64,000 nt of DNA. Origin: an uncultured Polaribacter sp. GTDB taxonomy: Bacteria > Bacteroidota > Bacteroidia > Flavobacteriales > Flavobacteriaceae. Where the stretch lies: NCBI GenBank assembly GCA_947497755.1, contig CANMHT010000001.1, positions 372,001 through 436,000 of the forward strand. Reading direction: 5' to 3'. This document shows positions 1-8,600 of this stretch, one piece after another. The notes under the pieces are model-generated. The model did not search any database, was not told where the DNA came from, and saw only the letters and a program-made list of their open reading frames with translations. Positions within the stretch are counted from its first letter, which is position 1; each line of letters begins with the position of its first letter. Position numbers and translations under genes: made by a program.

Positions 1-2220
1 CCATTCTATATTATTGCTGATAAGGTTAAAAACAAACTGGGATTGTACTTAGTGAAAGTTGTGTTTGTAATCTTAATTTTTATACAGTTAGGTTTGGTAA
101 AATACAGTACCACAACTTTATTAAATCTTGGTGCTGATATACTTGGATATTCTTTTGATGATATTTTTTTAACTGTAAAATCTTCAGAATCATTTTCAGT
201 GGTAAATTTTTTGCCTTTACTTTTAGTTCCGCTGGTATTTATTCTTTTATATCGACTTCTTAAAAGAAGAGTTGCTATAAAGAATATTGTTGTTTTTGGG
301 AGCTTTGTGTTTTTGATTTCTGTAGGATTTGGATTGTTGTATTCGCAATTCTTTAAAAACGATTATCAAAACAAGCTTTCTTTTTTAACAGTAGATATCG
401 TAAAGTATCAAATAAGAAAAAGTCAGGTTCAAACTAATCTTGATGGCAGAAGCGATTATCCATATTTAAAGTCTACTCAAAATATTAAAGATGTATTATC
501 TCCTTATTTTAGTTTAAAAAAAGAAAAGCCTAATGTGGTAATTGTTGTTTTAGAAGGTTTAGGTGGTGAATTTGTTGGAGATAATAGTTATGCAGGATTT
601 ACACCGTATTTAGATGCATTATCAAAAGAATCCTTGTATTGGCCAAATTTTTTGAGTACAACTGGACGATCATTTGGAGTCTTACCTGCTTTATTGGGTT
701 CATTGCCTTATGGAGAAAAAGGTTTTTTAGAGTTACCTGAATTACCATCTCATCTTTCATTGATTAGTGTTTTAAAAGCCAATGGATATACTACTTCTTT
801 TTATGCAGGACATCAATCTAGTTTTGACAAGAAAATAGGTTTTTTAAATTATAACGGAATAGATTATGTGGTAGATGAAAATAATTTTGGAGAAGAATTT
901 GAGAAATCGAAAGCAAACTCTGGAGGGTATTCTTGGGGGTATCCAGATGCAGAAATTTATAAGAAAACATTGAGTGTTTTAAACGAAAGAAAACAGCCAC
1001 GATTAGACATTCTAGTAACACTTTCTAACCATGAGCCATTTGAATTTCCAGAAAAAAAAGCCTATTTAGTTAAGGTTGATAGTATGTTAAATTCTGGGCA
1101 AAATATAAATGCAGATAGAGCTAATATAGCAGCCAATAAAGAAATTTATGCGAGTCTTTTGTACACTGATCAATCTTTAGCAAAATTTATGCAAGGTTAT
1201 GCAAAAAGACCAGAATATAACAATACTATTTTTATTATTACTGGAGATCATCGATTGATTCCAATTGCACAAAAAGATCAGCTATGTAGATATCATGTTC
1301 CTATGTACATTTATAGTCCGATGTTAAAACGAGCAAAGACCTTTAAGTCTGTTTCTTCTCACTTAAATGTAGCACCTTCATTACTGTCTTTTTTAATGAA
1401 TAATTATCGTTTTAATCCTTTAGAGAAAACAGCTTGGGTTGGTAAAGAAATTGATACTGTTGCGGCTTTTAGGAATGTACATGAAATTCCTTTAATGAAA
1501 TACAAGGGGATGATTAATGATTTTGTATACAAGGAATATCTTTATGCCGATGAAAAGTTGTATAAGATAAAAGAAAATTTTGGTACGTATAAAATAGAAA
1601 ATGACAGTTTGTCTGCTATTATAGATGCTAAATTAAAGGCTTATAAAAAGCAGAATGCTTATGTAACTAAGAGAGATAAAATTTTTCCAGACTCCTTAAA
1701 TATTTATGTGGTAAGAAACCATAAGTTTACCCAAGAAGAGAAACAAAAAATTGAAACGATTACAAAAGGCTATAATTTTGATGAGGTATTTAATATAGCA
1801 AGAGAAAAAGCGTTTTCTAAAGATTTTGAGACAGCAATTTTGTTGTGTACTTATATTTTAAACAACTTGCCAAATCATGTCGATGCTCGTGTTTTAAAAG
1901 GTAGAGTTTTAGCGTGGAATAGTAAATATAAAGAAGCAGAGGGAGAATTTGTAAAAGCCTTAGAGCGATCACCTTTTTATGATGATGTATATTCAGCATT
2001 ATTAGATTTATATTGGTGGTCTGGTCAAGATATAAAGTCAAAATCATTAGGAGTAAGAGCGAAAAAGAATAAGATATCAAATGCAGAGGTGGGGTTTAAG
2101 TTGGCAAAAGCTTATGCGAGAATAAACGAAAAAACACTAGCATTACAAACAATAGATAGTATTTTAAAAATACATCCTAACAATACGGCATATATAAATT
2201 TTAAAGAGAGTTTGAAATGA
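1..2220 (+). CDS. LTA synthase-like membrane sulfatase with C-terminal TPRs, 5' partial
   Basis: The frame is open from base 1, so the gene starts left of the window; the TTG at 43 is only an internal codon. The visible part begins with hydrophobic membrane segments, then a periplasmic alkaline-phosphatase/sulfatase domain (EGLGGEFVG metal region, the STTGRSFG segment with the likely Thr nucleophile, TGDHR near the end of the domain). This is the architecture of LtaS/MdoB-type phosphoglycerol transferases. About 180 C-terminal residues are helical and TPR-like (DARVLKGRVLAWNSKYKEAE), an addition the basic family lacks. The stop overlaps the next gene by 4 bp, so the two are probably translated together. 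Family assignment is secure; the substrate is unknown and may be a cell-surface polymer. Confidence 0.8.
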   Translation, partial: PFYIIADKVKNKLGLYLVKVVFVILIFIQLGLVKYSTTTLLNLGADILGYSFDDIFLTVKSSESFSVVNFLPLLLVPLVFILLYRLLKRRVAIKNIVVFGSFVFLISVGFGLLYSQFFKNDYQNKLSFLTVDIVKYQIRKSQVQTNLDGRSDYPYLKSTQNIKDVLSPYFSLKKEKPNVVIVVLEGLGGEFVGDNSYAGFTPYLDALSKESLYWPNFLSTTGRSFGVLPALLGSLPYGEKGFLELPELPSHLSLISVLKANGYTTSFYAGHQSSFDKKIGFLNYNGIDYVVDENNFGEEFEKSKANSGGYSWGYPDAEIYKKTLSVLNERKQPRLDILVTLSNHEPFEFPEKKAYLVKVDSMLNSGQNINADRANIAANKEIYASLLYTDQSLAKFMQGYAKRPEYNNTIFIITGDHRLIPIAQKDQLCRYHVPMYIYSPMLKRAKTFKSVSSHLNVAPSLLSFLMNNYRFNPLEKTAWVGKEIDTVAAFRNVHEIPLMKYKGMINDFVYKEYLYADEKLYKIKENFGTYKIENDSLSAIIDAKLKAYKKQNAYVTKRDKIFPDSLNIYVVRNHKFTQEEKQKIETITKGYNFDEVFNIAREKAFSKDFETAILLCTYILNNLPNHVDARVLKGRVLAWNSKYKEAEGEFVKALERSPFYDDVYSALLDLYWWSGQDIKSKSLGVRAKKNKISNAEVGFKLAKAYARINEKTLALQTIDSILKIHPNNTAYINFKESLK

Positions 2221-3473
2221 TGCGTATTAGATTTTTATTTATAGTAGTATTATTTGCATTTCAAGGGTTTGCTCAGCAAAAAGTATTTAAAGGAAACCCA
2301 GATACAGCATTTGAAAAAGCTAGAGATATGGCTTTTAATAATCAACGTAAACAAGCACAAGATACATTGCGCTTGATCTTAACGAAGTATCCAAATTATT
2401 TAGATGTTAGATCATTTTTAGCAAGCACATATTCTTGGGATGGAAATTATAAAGAATCAAGAAAAGAATTTCGCTTTATATTGTCAAAAGACCCTAAGAG
2501 AAGATTGGATTGGATTGCGGCAATTAACAATGAGAACTGGGGAGAACAACCATATAAAGCAATGCAGTTGGTAGAAAAAGCTTTGGTGCATTTCCCTACA
2601 GATAAAGATATCTTGTATTTAAAAGCTTCTGCTCAAGAAAGCTTAGGAAGAGGAGAAGATGCTTTGGGTACTTTAAATGAATTATTAGAGAAATCACCAA
2701 ATAACACTAAAGCGAAATCTTACAGAATAGCTTTGTTAGACCGATTAAGTTTAAATGCAGTTGGACTTAGTTATGCTGTAGATTTATTTCGAAATAAAGA
2801 AAGAGATCCAATGCAATACATAACAGCAAAGTACACTAGGCAAACGAAGTATGGTAGTATTACTGGAAAAGTAAATGTGAATAGGCGTTTTCAAAGAAAT
2901 GGAATACAGTATGAGGTTGATATGTATCCTAGAATTATTGAAGGTATGTATGCTTACGTTAGTTTTGGTTTTTCTAATACAGCGCTATTTCCTAGTTTTA
3001 GAATGGGAGGTGAATTGTACAAATCGTTGCCCAATGCTTTTGAAGCTTCTTTAGGGTTTAGAAGTATGAAGTTTACTGAAACAACAACTATTTATACAGG
3101 TTCAATAGGATGGTATACAGGAAATAGTTATTGGGTGTTTAGAGCTTATGTTACGCCAGGAGAACCAGGGGCGAGTAAGTCTGGAAGGTTAAGCTATAGG
3201 AAATATAGAAGTGATGCTGATAATTATTTTAGTGTTTATGTTGGTATTGGTTTTTCTCCAGAAATAGATAGGTTTCCTATAAATGAAAATGAGCAAGTTG
3301 TTTTTGATTTGAAATCTCAAAATATAGGATTAGGGTTTTATTTTACTTCTTTAAGTAAAAAAAATGCTTGGGGTGCAACTTTTAGTTTGTCACATGAAGA
3401 GAAGAGTTATTCAAGAGGAAATTATTTTTTAATTTATTCTTTAGGAATTTCTTACCGAATGAAATTTAAATAG
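2217..3473 (+). CDS. TPR plus outer-membrane beta-barrel protein, YaiO type
   Basis: 418 residues. A signal peptide (MMRIRFLFIVVLFAFQGFAQ) is followed by TPR-like helices over roughly residues 30-180 and then a beta-rich, aromatic C-terminal half of about 230 residues ending in an alternating strand (SLGISYRMKFK), as expected of an outer-membrane barrel. This order matches the YaiO family. The ATG overlaps the stop of the LTA synthase-like gene, suggesting an envelope or polysaccharide system with an inner-membrane enzyme and an outer-membrane partner. Its 3' end overlaps the convergent prmC by 8 bp. Role beyond envelope location is inferred. Confidence 0.7.
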   Translation: MMRIRFLFIVVLFAFQGFAQQKVFKGNPDTAFEKARDMAFNNQRKQAQDTLRLILTKYPNYLDVRSFLASTYSWDGNYKESRKEFRFILSKDPKRRLDWIAAINNENWGEQPYKAMQLVEKALVHFPTDKDILYLKASAQESLGRGEDALGTLNELLEKSPNNTKAKSYRIALLDRLSLNAVGLSYAVDLFRNKERDPMQYITAKYTRQTKYGSITGKVNVNRRFQRNGIQYEVDMYPRIIEGMYAYVSFGFSNTALFPSFRMGGELYKSLPNAFEASLGFRSMKFTETTTIYTGSIGWYTGNSYWVFRAYVTPGEPGASKSGRLSYRKYRSDADNYFSVYVGIGFSPEIDRFPINENEQVVFDLKSQNIGLGFYFTSLSKKNAWGATFSLSHEEKSYSRGNYFLIYSLGISYRMKFK

Positions 3474-4323
3474 TAGATTTTGTCATTCGATCATTATTAA
3501 AAAGATCTTTTCTTAATTCATTAGTAAATCCTTTTTTAGAAAGCATTTCTATGGTTTCTTTTCCTAAATATTGATTGATTTCAAAATAAAGTGCCCCGCT
3601 TTCTGTCAAGTTGTTTTTTGCCAAATCAGCAATTTTAGAATAGAAAATTAAAGGATTATCATTGGTAACAAATAAAGCTAAATGAGGTTCGTTGTTTAAG
3701 ACATTTGCTTGGATCTCTTTTTTCTCCAATTCTCTAACATATGGTGGATTGGAAACAATAATATCAAATTTTTGAGATGTGATAATGTCTTCTAAATTTT
3801 TGACAGAAAGAATGTCTTGTTCTATAAAGTGGATATTTACTTTGTTTGATGTTGCATTTTGTTTAGCTATTGCCAAAGCATTTTTTGAAACATCGATACT
3901 ATATACAATCGCATTTGGTAAGTTTTTAGCTAGTGTAATAGGAATACAACCGCTTCCTGTTCCAATATCTAAAATTGTAAGTTTACTTTTATCTTGTACA
4001 TCGTTTAAAATCCAATCAACTAATTCTTCGGTTTCAGGTCTGGGAATTAATGTGTCATTTGTTACTTTAAAAGTAAGTCCGTAAAATTCTGTTTCTCCTA
4101 AAATATATTGTATTGGTTCTTGTTTTTGGAGTTGATCTACTACTTGTTCAAAATAAGATAATTGATTACTATCTAATTTTATAGAAGTGTTTAGCGCAAG
4201 ATCTATTCGTTGTAGTTTTAGCTCTTTTTCTATCAATAAAAAGAAAAAAGAATCTATTTCTGTTTGTGGATAAACATTTGCTAGTTTTTGATTAAAAAGA
4301 ATTCTAAAATCTTTTAAAAGCAT
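3466..4323 (-). CDS. prmC: Peptide chain release factor N5-glutamine methyltransferase PrmC
   Basis: 285 residues, the usual length. It should methylate the GGQ glutamine of release factors RF1/RF2 using SAM, in the cytoplasm. Visible signs: an N-terminal helical domain with QEPIQYILGETEFYGL, the SAM-binding motif LDIGTGSGCIPITLA, and the catalytic SNPPYV motif. The GNAT gene upstream ends 1 bp before this gene starts, so the two form a pair. It is convergent with the YaiO-type gene. Confidence 0.95.
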   Translation of the reverse strand: MLLKDFRILFNQKLANVYPQTEIDSFFFLLIEKELKLQRIDLALNTSIKLDSNQLSYFEQVVDQLQKQEPIQYILGETEFYGLTFKVTNDTLIPRPETEELVDWILNDVQDKSKLTILDIGTGSGCIPITLAKNLPNAIVYSIDVSKNALAIAKQNATSNKVNIHFIEQDILSVKNLEDIITSQKFDIIVSNPPYVRELEKKEIQANVLNNEPHLALFVTNDNPLIFYSKIADLAKNNLTESGALYFEINQYLGKETIEMLSKKGFTNELRKDLFNNDRMTKSTI

Positions 4324-4324
4324 T

Positions 4325-4816
4325 TTACAGGTCTTTAATCATCCATACATTACAAGAATAATGTCCTGTATTTCCAACAGGTTTGTCTAATGAGTTAAAC
4401 CCATTTTTTTTATACAAAGCTCTAGCAGCATCCATATATGGCATGGTTTCTAAATAACATTGTTTAAAGCCAAACTCTTTTGCTTTTTCTAAGCAAATAT
4501 GAATCATTTTACTCCCTAAACCTAACCCTCTTGCTTCGGGTAAAAAGTACATTTTTTGAAACTCACAAACACTTCCTTCATAATTATCTAATTGAGCAAC
4601 ACCAGCACCTCCGATAATTTTTCCTTCATGCTCAATAACATAATAAGTAGAAGTTGGTTTATCATAGGTTTCAAACATTTCATCTAGCGCTTTATCTTCA
4701 TAAGCAGTACCTACTTTTGGAACCCCCATTTCAATTAAAACATCTCGAATTACTTGGGCAATTTCTTGATTGTCTTTTTGTTGTATTTCTCTAAAAATAT
4801 AATTGTTTGGTGTCAT
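4325..4816 (-). CDS. GNAT family N-acetyltransferase
   Basis: 163 residues with a GNAT fold: an acetyl-CoA pyrophosphate loop around LPEARGLGLGSKMI (Q/RxxGxG/A motif) preceded by the GGAGVAQL strand. The C-terminal ARALYKKNGF segment is also typical. It transfers an acetyl group from acetyl-CoA to an amine; the substrate cannot be read from sequence. It precedes prmC in the same direction and is divergent from ribD, whose promoter overlaps the 5' end of this gene. Confidence 0.85.
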   Translation of the reverse strand: MTPNNYIFREIQQKDNQEIAQVIRDVLIEMGVPKVGTAYEDKALDEMFETYDKPTSTYYVIEHEGKIIGGAGVAQLDNYEGSVCEFQKMYFLPEARGLGLGSKMIHICLEKAKEFGFKQCYLETMPYMDAARALYKKNGFNSLDKPVGNTGHYSCNVWMIKDL

Positions 4817-4834
4817 TCTAATGTACTATTTTTG
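4803..4834 (+). promoter_or_regulatory. Putative ribD promoter
   Basis: TATTTTTG at 4827-4834 matches the Bacteroidota -7 consensus TAnnTTTG, with a TTG at 4803-4805 about 21 bp upstream as a -33 element. The leader to the ribD start would be about 70 nt. The site overlaps the 5' end of the divergent GNAT gene. Confidence 0.5.
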
Positions 4835-4907
4835 CAGGAGCAAGTTAGCTTTTTTTTAGAAGTATTTTAAACAATACTTGCTGTTTTTTAATACCTAATT
4901 TTTAGAA

Positions 4908-5954
4908 TTGAATCACGAAAAATACATAGCACGTTGTTTAGATATTGCTAAAAACGGAATTGGGACTACACGTCCTAATCCTGCTGTTGGTGCTGTGGTT
5001 GTTTTAGATGATGAAATTATAGGAGAAGGTTATACAAGTTCTTATGGTGGCAATCATGCAGAAGTAAATGCAATTAATGCAGTAAAAAACAGAGAACTAT
5101 TATCTGAGGCTACAATTTATGTGACTTTAGAGCCCTGTTCTCATTATGGGAAAACACCTCCTTGTGCAGATTTAATAGTAAAGCATCAAATTAAGCATGT
5201 AGTAATTGGCTGTGTAGATTCTAATAGTTTAGTAGCTGGAAAAGGAATTGAAAGATTAAAAAATGCAGGATGCAAAGTTACTGTTGGTGTATTAGAGGAG
5301 GCTTGTAGAAAACATCACAAACGATTTTTTACTGTTCAGGAGAAAAAACGACCATATATTATTTTAAAATGGGCAGAAACTAGGAATGGTTTTATTGCAC
5401 CTAAAAGTAAATCAAAGCAAGAGCCTGTATGGATTTCGAATACATATTCACAACAGTTGGTACATAAATGGAGATCTGAAGAACATGGAATATTAGTAGG
5501 GACAAATACAGTAATTGCAGATAATCCTAAGTTAAATGTAAGAAATTGGAAAGGTAATAATCCAATAAGAATTGTATTGGATCGTCAAATGAGAATTCCA
5601 AAAGGCACTCATGTTTTTGATGAATCTGTAAAGACAATTTTTATAGTTGATAAAAGTACTTCAATTAATGATAATCAAGAGGAAACTAATTGTTTTGAAA
5701 GGATAGACTTTTCTAAGTCCCTAGCAAAGCAAGTATGTGAAGTATTACAAAAACACCAAATTCAATCTGTAATTATAGAAGGAGGAGTACAAACTTTACA
5801 AACCTTTATTGATGAGAATCTTTGGGATGAAGCAAGAATATTTATAGGGAGAAATGAATTTGAAGACGGTGTTAAAGCTCCGATAATTCAAGGAGAGTTA
5901 ATAGAAGAAAAAAGGATTAAAAAGGATGTATTAAAAGTGTTGTATAATGATTAA
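4908..5954 (+). CDS. ribD: Bifunctional riboflavin biosynthesis deaminase/reductase RibD
   Basis: 348 residues. The N-terminal half is the zinc cytidine-deaminase-like domain with H50 and E52 (NHAEVNAI) and C77/C86 (EPCSHYGKTPPC). The C-terminal half is the NADPH reductase domain (EEHGILVGTNT, IEGGVQTL). It converts the GTP-cyclohydrolase II product through deamination and side-chain reduction in riboflavin synthesis. The TTG at 4908 is chosen because MNHEKYIARCLDIAKNG is exactly where RibD homologues begin and no in-frame ATG lies nearby. It overlaps the HAD gene by 8 bp. No FMN riboswitch is visible in the short leader. Confidence 0.95.
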   Translation: MNHEKYIARCLDIAKNGIGTTRPNPAVGAVVVLDDEIIGEGYTSSYGGNHAEVNAINAVKNRELLSEATIYVTLEPCSHYGKTPPCADLIVKHQIKHVVIGCVDSNSLVAGKGIERLKNAGCKVTVGVLEEACRKHHKRFFTVQEKKRPYIILKWAETRNGFIAPKSKSKQEPVWISNTYSQQLVHKWRSEEHGILVGTNTVIADNPKLNVRNWKGNNPIRIVLDRQMRIPKGTHVFDESVKTIFIVDKSTSINDNQEETNCFERIDFSKSLAKQVCEVLQKHQIQSVIIEGGVQTLQTFIDENLWDEARIFIGRNEFEDGVKAPIIQGELIEEKRIKKDVLKVLYND

Positions 5955-6567
5955 GAATGTCGTATTTGATTTTGGAGATGTTTTTATCAATTTAGATAAA
6001 GAAGCAACATCAAAAGCTTTAGCACCTTATAGAGTTAAAGGTAAAGAAGTGCATAGTTCTATTATTAATACAAGTAGAAGGTACGAAAAAGGAGAAGTTA
6101 CAACTGAGAAGTTTGTACATCGATTTGTAGATTATTTTCATTTGCCATCTAATGAAAAATTTATTGAAATGTGGAATGCTATTCTATTAGATTTTCCAGT
6201 TCATAGATTGGTCTTTTTAAAAGAACTGGCAAAATCTGAGAAATACAGATTGTTTTTGTTAAGTAATACCAATGAGTTACATATCGAATGGATTCGTAAT
6301 GATTGGGGAGAAGAGTTGTACCAAGAATTTAAAAATTGTTTTGAAAAATTTTACCTGTCTCATGAAATAGGTTTAAGAAAACCCAATGCAGATATTTATG
6401 AGTTTGTATTGAACGAAAATAACTTAAATGCTGCAGAAACCTTTTTTATAGACGATACTTTAGAAAATACATTGGCTGCAGAAAAATTAGGAATTAAAGT
6501 ATGGAACATCAATCCAGAAAAGGAAGATGTGACCACTTTGTTAACCAAAACAGAATTTAACACGTGA
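5947..6567 (+). CDS. HAD family hydrolase, YihX-like phosphatase
   Basis: 206 residues of the HAD-IA class. Motif I is VVFDFGDVF with D8 as nucleophile; motif II LLSNTNELH; motif III lysine in GLRKPNADIY; motif IV FFIDDTLEN. The glycine at the D+2 position is shared with YihX-type sugar-phosphate phosphatases. Lying 8 bp inside the end of ribD, it could supply the dephosphorylation step between RibD and lumazine synthase, but that is inference from context. It overlaps the transporter gene downstream by 4 bp. Confidence 0.85.
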   Translation: MIKNVVFDFGDVFINLDKEATSKALAPYRVKGKEVHSSIINTSRRYEKGEVTTEKFVHRFVDYFHLPSNEKFIEMWNAILLDFPVHRLVFLKELAKSEKYRLFLLSNTNELHIEWIRNDWGEELYQEFKNCFEKFYLSHEIGLRKPNADIYEFVLNENNLNAAETFFIDDTLENTLAAEKLGIKVWNINPEKEDVTTLLTKTEFNT

Positions 6568-7427
6568 TTTATTTAGTATTGAGTGTTGTTTTTTCAACAT
6601 CATTATTTGTGATTTTTAAATATTTTGAAGTATTTAAAATTGACACTTTAAAGGCTATTGTTGTAAATTATTTAGTAGCTTTTACTTTGGGATTTGTCTT
6701 AGCAACAGAGAAAATACCCATTACAGAGATTCCAAATCAATCTTGGGTATTTGGAGCAATTGCTTTAGGCTTGCTTTTTGTTTCTATCTTTTTTGTAATG
6801 GCATTAACGGCGCAGCGTAATGGTGTGTCTGTTGTATCCGTTGCAGGTAAAATGTCTGTAGTAATCCCCATACTTTTTGGAGTGTATTTGTATAATGAAA
6901 CACTTGGGGTTTTTAAAATTATTGGAATTTTGATTGCACTAACAGCGGTGTATTTAGCTTCGGTAAAAGCCGAAGAAGACAAACATGAAAAAGCAGGTTT
7001 ATTGCTTCCTATGATTCTTTTTATTGGATCAGGAGCTATAGATACAACGTTGAAATATGTACAAAATACGCATGTAGCAACAAACGAAGTAGAAATTTTT
7101 TCTGGAAGCTTATTTGGATTTGCAGCAATTTTTGGACTCTTAATTTTAATTATAAAAACAATTAAAAAGCCAGAAGCATTTGGTGTAAAAAATATAATTG
7201 CTGGGTTTGTATTAGGAGTGCCAAATTACTACTCAATAGTGTTCTTAATTAAAGCGCTACAAACAGAAGGCTTTGAGAGTTCTACACTGTTTACCATTAA
7301 TAATGTAAGTATTGTTATTGTTTCTACATTAGTAGGTTTACTATTGTTTAAAGAAAAGTTTAGCATTAAAAACAAAGTAGGTATATTGCTGGCAATAATC
7401 GGAATTATTTTAGTAGCAATTGCTTAA
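6564..7427 (+). CDS. EamA/DMT family membrane transporter
   Basis: 287 residues, about ten hydrophobic helices in two EamA repeats, starting with the GTG at 6564 inside the stop of the HAD gene. Recognisable segments are the SVAGKMSVVIPILFGVYLYNE half-repeat end and the matching NNVSIVIVSTLVGLLLFKEKF in the second half. Members export metabolites or transport nucleotide sugars and amines; the substrate here is not known. It is part of a tightly packed ribD-HAD-EamA-yigZ run with overlapping starts and stops. Confidence 0.85.
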   Translation: MIYLVLSVVFSTSLFVIFKYFEVFKIDTLKAIVVNYLVAFTLGFVLATEKIPITEIPNQSWVFGAIALGLLFVSIFFVMALTAQRNGVSVVSVAGKMSVVIPILFGVYLYNETLGVFKIIGILIALTAVYLASVKAEEDKHEKAGLLLPMILFIGSGAIDTTLKYVQNTHVATNEVEIFSGSLFGFAAIFGLLILIIKTIKKPEAFGVKNIIAGFVLGVPNYYSIVFLIKALQTEGFESSTLFTINNVSIVIVSTLVGLLLFKEKFSIKNKVGILLAIIGIILVAIA

Positions 7428-8032
7428 TGAAAGATACGTATAAAACAATAGAGAAAGCATCAGAAGAGACGCTATTTAAAGACAGGAATAGTAAGTTTTT
7501 TGGTTATGCTTTTCCCGTAAAGAATGAAGACGAGGTGAAGGCAGCTATTGATGAGTTAAAGAAAAAACATCATGCTGCACGTCATTTTTGTTATGCTTGG
7601 CAATTTGGAACAGAAACAATTCGGTTTAGAGCAAATGATGATGGAGAACCAAGTAATTCAGCAGGAATGCCAATTTATGGGCAAATCCAAGCTTATGAAG
7701 TAACCAATATATTAATTGTTTCTGTTCGTTATTTTGGAGGAACAAAATTAGGAGTTGGAGGGTTGATTAATGCGTATAAGAATTCTGCACAATTGGCTTT
7801 AGAAGCTTCGCAAATTGTAGAGAAAACAATAAATATAGAATTTCAATTGTCTTTTGGGTACGATTTAATGAATAAAGTAATGCGTATTATTAAGGAGAAA
7901 AACATTACAATTATTAATCAACAATTAGAATTAGACTGTAATTATACTATTTCTATTAGAAAAAAAGAAGCTGAGAGTATTTTTGAAATTTTTACCAACC
8001 TATATAAGGTAGAAATTAAAAGACTAGATTAG
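7427..8032 (+). CDS. IMPACT/YigZ family protein
   Basis: 201 residues with the UPF0029 N-terminal signature: HHAARHFCYAW, NDDGEPSNSAGMP and VRYFGGTKLGVGGL. A second ferredoxin-like domain follows (about residues 135-200). The biochemical role of YigZ proteins is not settled; related eukaryotic IMPACT modulates translation stress signalling. It shares one base with the transporter stop and overlaps the convergent thioesterase by 4 bp. Confidence 0.9.
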   Translation: MKDTYKTIEKASEETLFKDRNSKFFGYAFPVKNEDEVKAAIDELKKKHHAARHFCYAWQFGTETIRFRANDDGEPSNSAGMPIYGQIQAYEVTNILIVSVRYFGGTKLGVGGLINAYKNSAQLALEASQIVEKTINIEFQLSFGYDLMNKVMRIIKEKNITIINQQLELDCNYTISIRKKEAESIFEIFTNLYKVEIKRLD

Positions 8033-8430
8033 AATTCTTTTAGTTTTTCTAAAATATAGTCAGGACATTTCATTGGTTTTAATGTAGTCATATTAATAAA
8101 TGCCAACACTGTATTTCCTGTAGTTAACAAATCACCATTTTGATTGAAGATTTCATAATCAAATTCAATTTTAACAGCAGGGATTTTTTTTAATGTAGTT
8201 TTTACCGTAATTTCATCATCGAATTCAGCGGATTTTTTAAAATTACATTGTAAAGAAATAACAGGAAGCATTACGTTATTTTCTTCCATGTTTTTGTAAG
8301 AAATTCCTAATGATCTGAGCCAGCAAATTCTGCCAATTTCAAAAAACTGGGCATAATTACCATGATAAACGACTCCCATTTGGTCGGTTTCGCCGTAACG
8401 TATTCTAAATGAGGTGGAATGTGAAATCAC
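8029..8430 (-). CDS. Acyl-CoA thioesterase, hotdog fold (YbgC/4HBT-like)
   Basis: 133 residues. The N-terminal YGETDQMGVVYHGNYAQFFE carries the catalytic Asp of the 4-hydroxybenzoyl-CoA thioesterase family, followed by the long hotdog helix and the ending strands VKIEFDYEIFNQ and NTVLAFINM. It hydrolyses acyl-CoA thioesters in the cytoplasm; the chain preference is unknown. It is divergent from dnaA across 170 bp. Confidence 0.9.
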   Translation of the reverse strand: MISHSTSFRIRYGETDQMGVVYHGNYAQFFEIGRICWLRSLGISYKNMEENNVMLPVISLQCNFKKSAEFDDEITVKTTLKKIPAVKIEFDYEIFNQNGDLLTTGNTVLAFINMTTLKPMKCPDYILEKLKEF

Positions 8431-8512
8431 TGATTTTAAAAATTATATGGTGCTGATTTTACGAAAAAAAAAGTTAATAATCAATAGTAAAATCATTTTT
8501 TTATACTGAATT

Positions 8513-8526
8513 TTATTCACACTTTT
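8513..8526 (+). promoter_or_regulatory. Possible dnaA promoter with overlapping DnaA-box-like site
   Basis: TTATTCACA at 8513-8521 differs by one base from the DnaA box TTATCCACA. It overlaps CACTTTTG (8519-8526), a 7 of 8 match to the TAnnTTTG -7 box. Overlap would suit DnaA autorepression. A single weak site does not make an origin. Confidence 0.3.
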
Positions 8527-8600
8527 GTAAGGCTCTTGAAGGGGGATGAAAATCCGAGAAAAGAAACAATTTATTAATCCAATTATCTGCCAAAATAAGA

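Noticed and set aside
3779..4084. Antisense open frame inside prmC
   Set aside because: Opposite the conserved methyltransferase core; no independent coding sign.
4835..4907. FMN riboswitch upstream of ribD
   Set aside because: The leader is about 70 nt and shows none of the conserved RFN helices.
8431..8600. Replication origin next to dnaA
   Set aside because: Only one imperfect DnaA box, no box cluster or AT-rich unwinding repeats and no dnaN.
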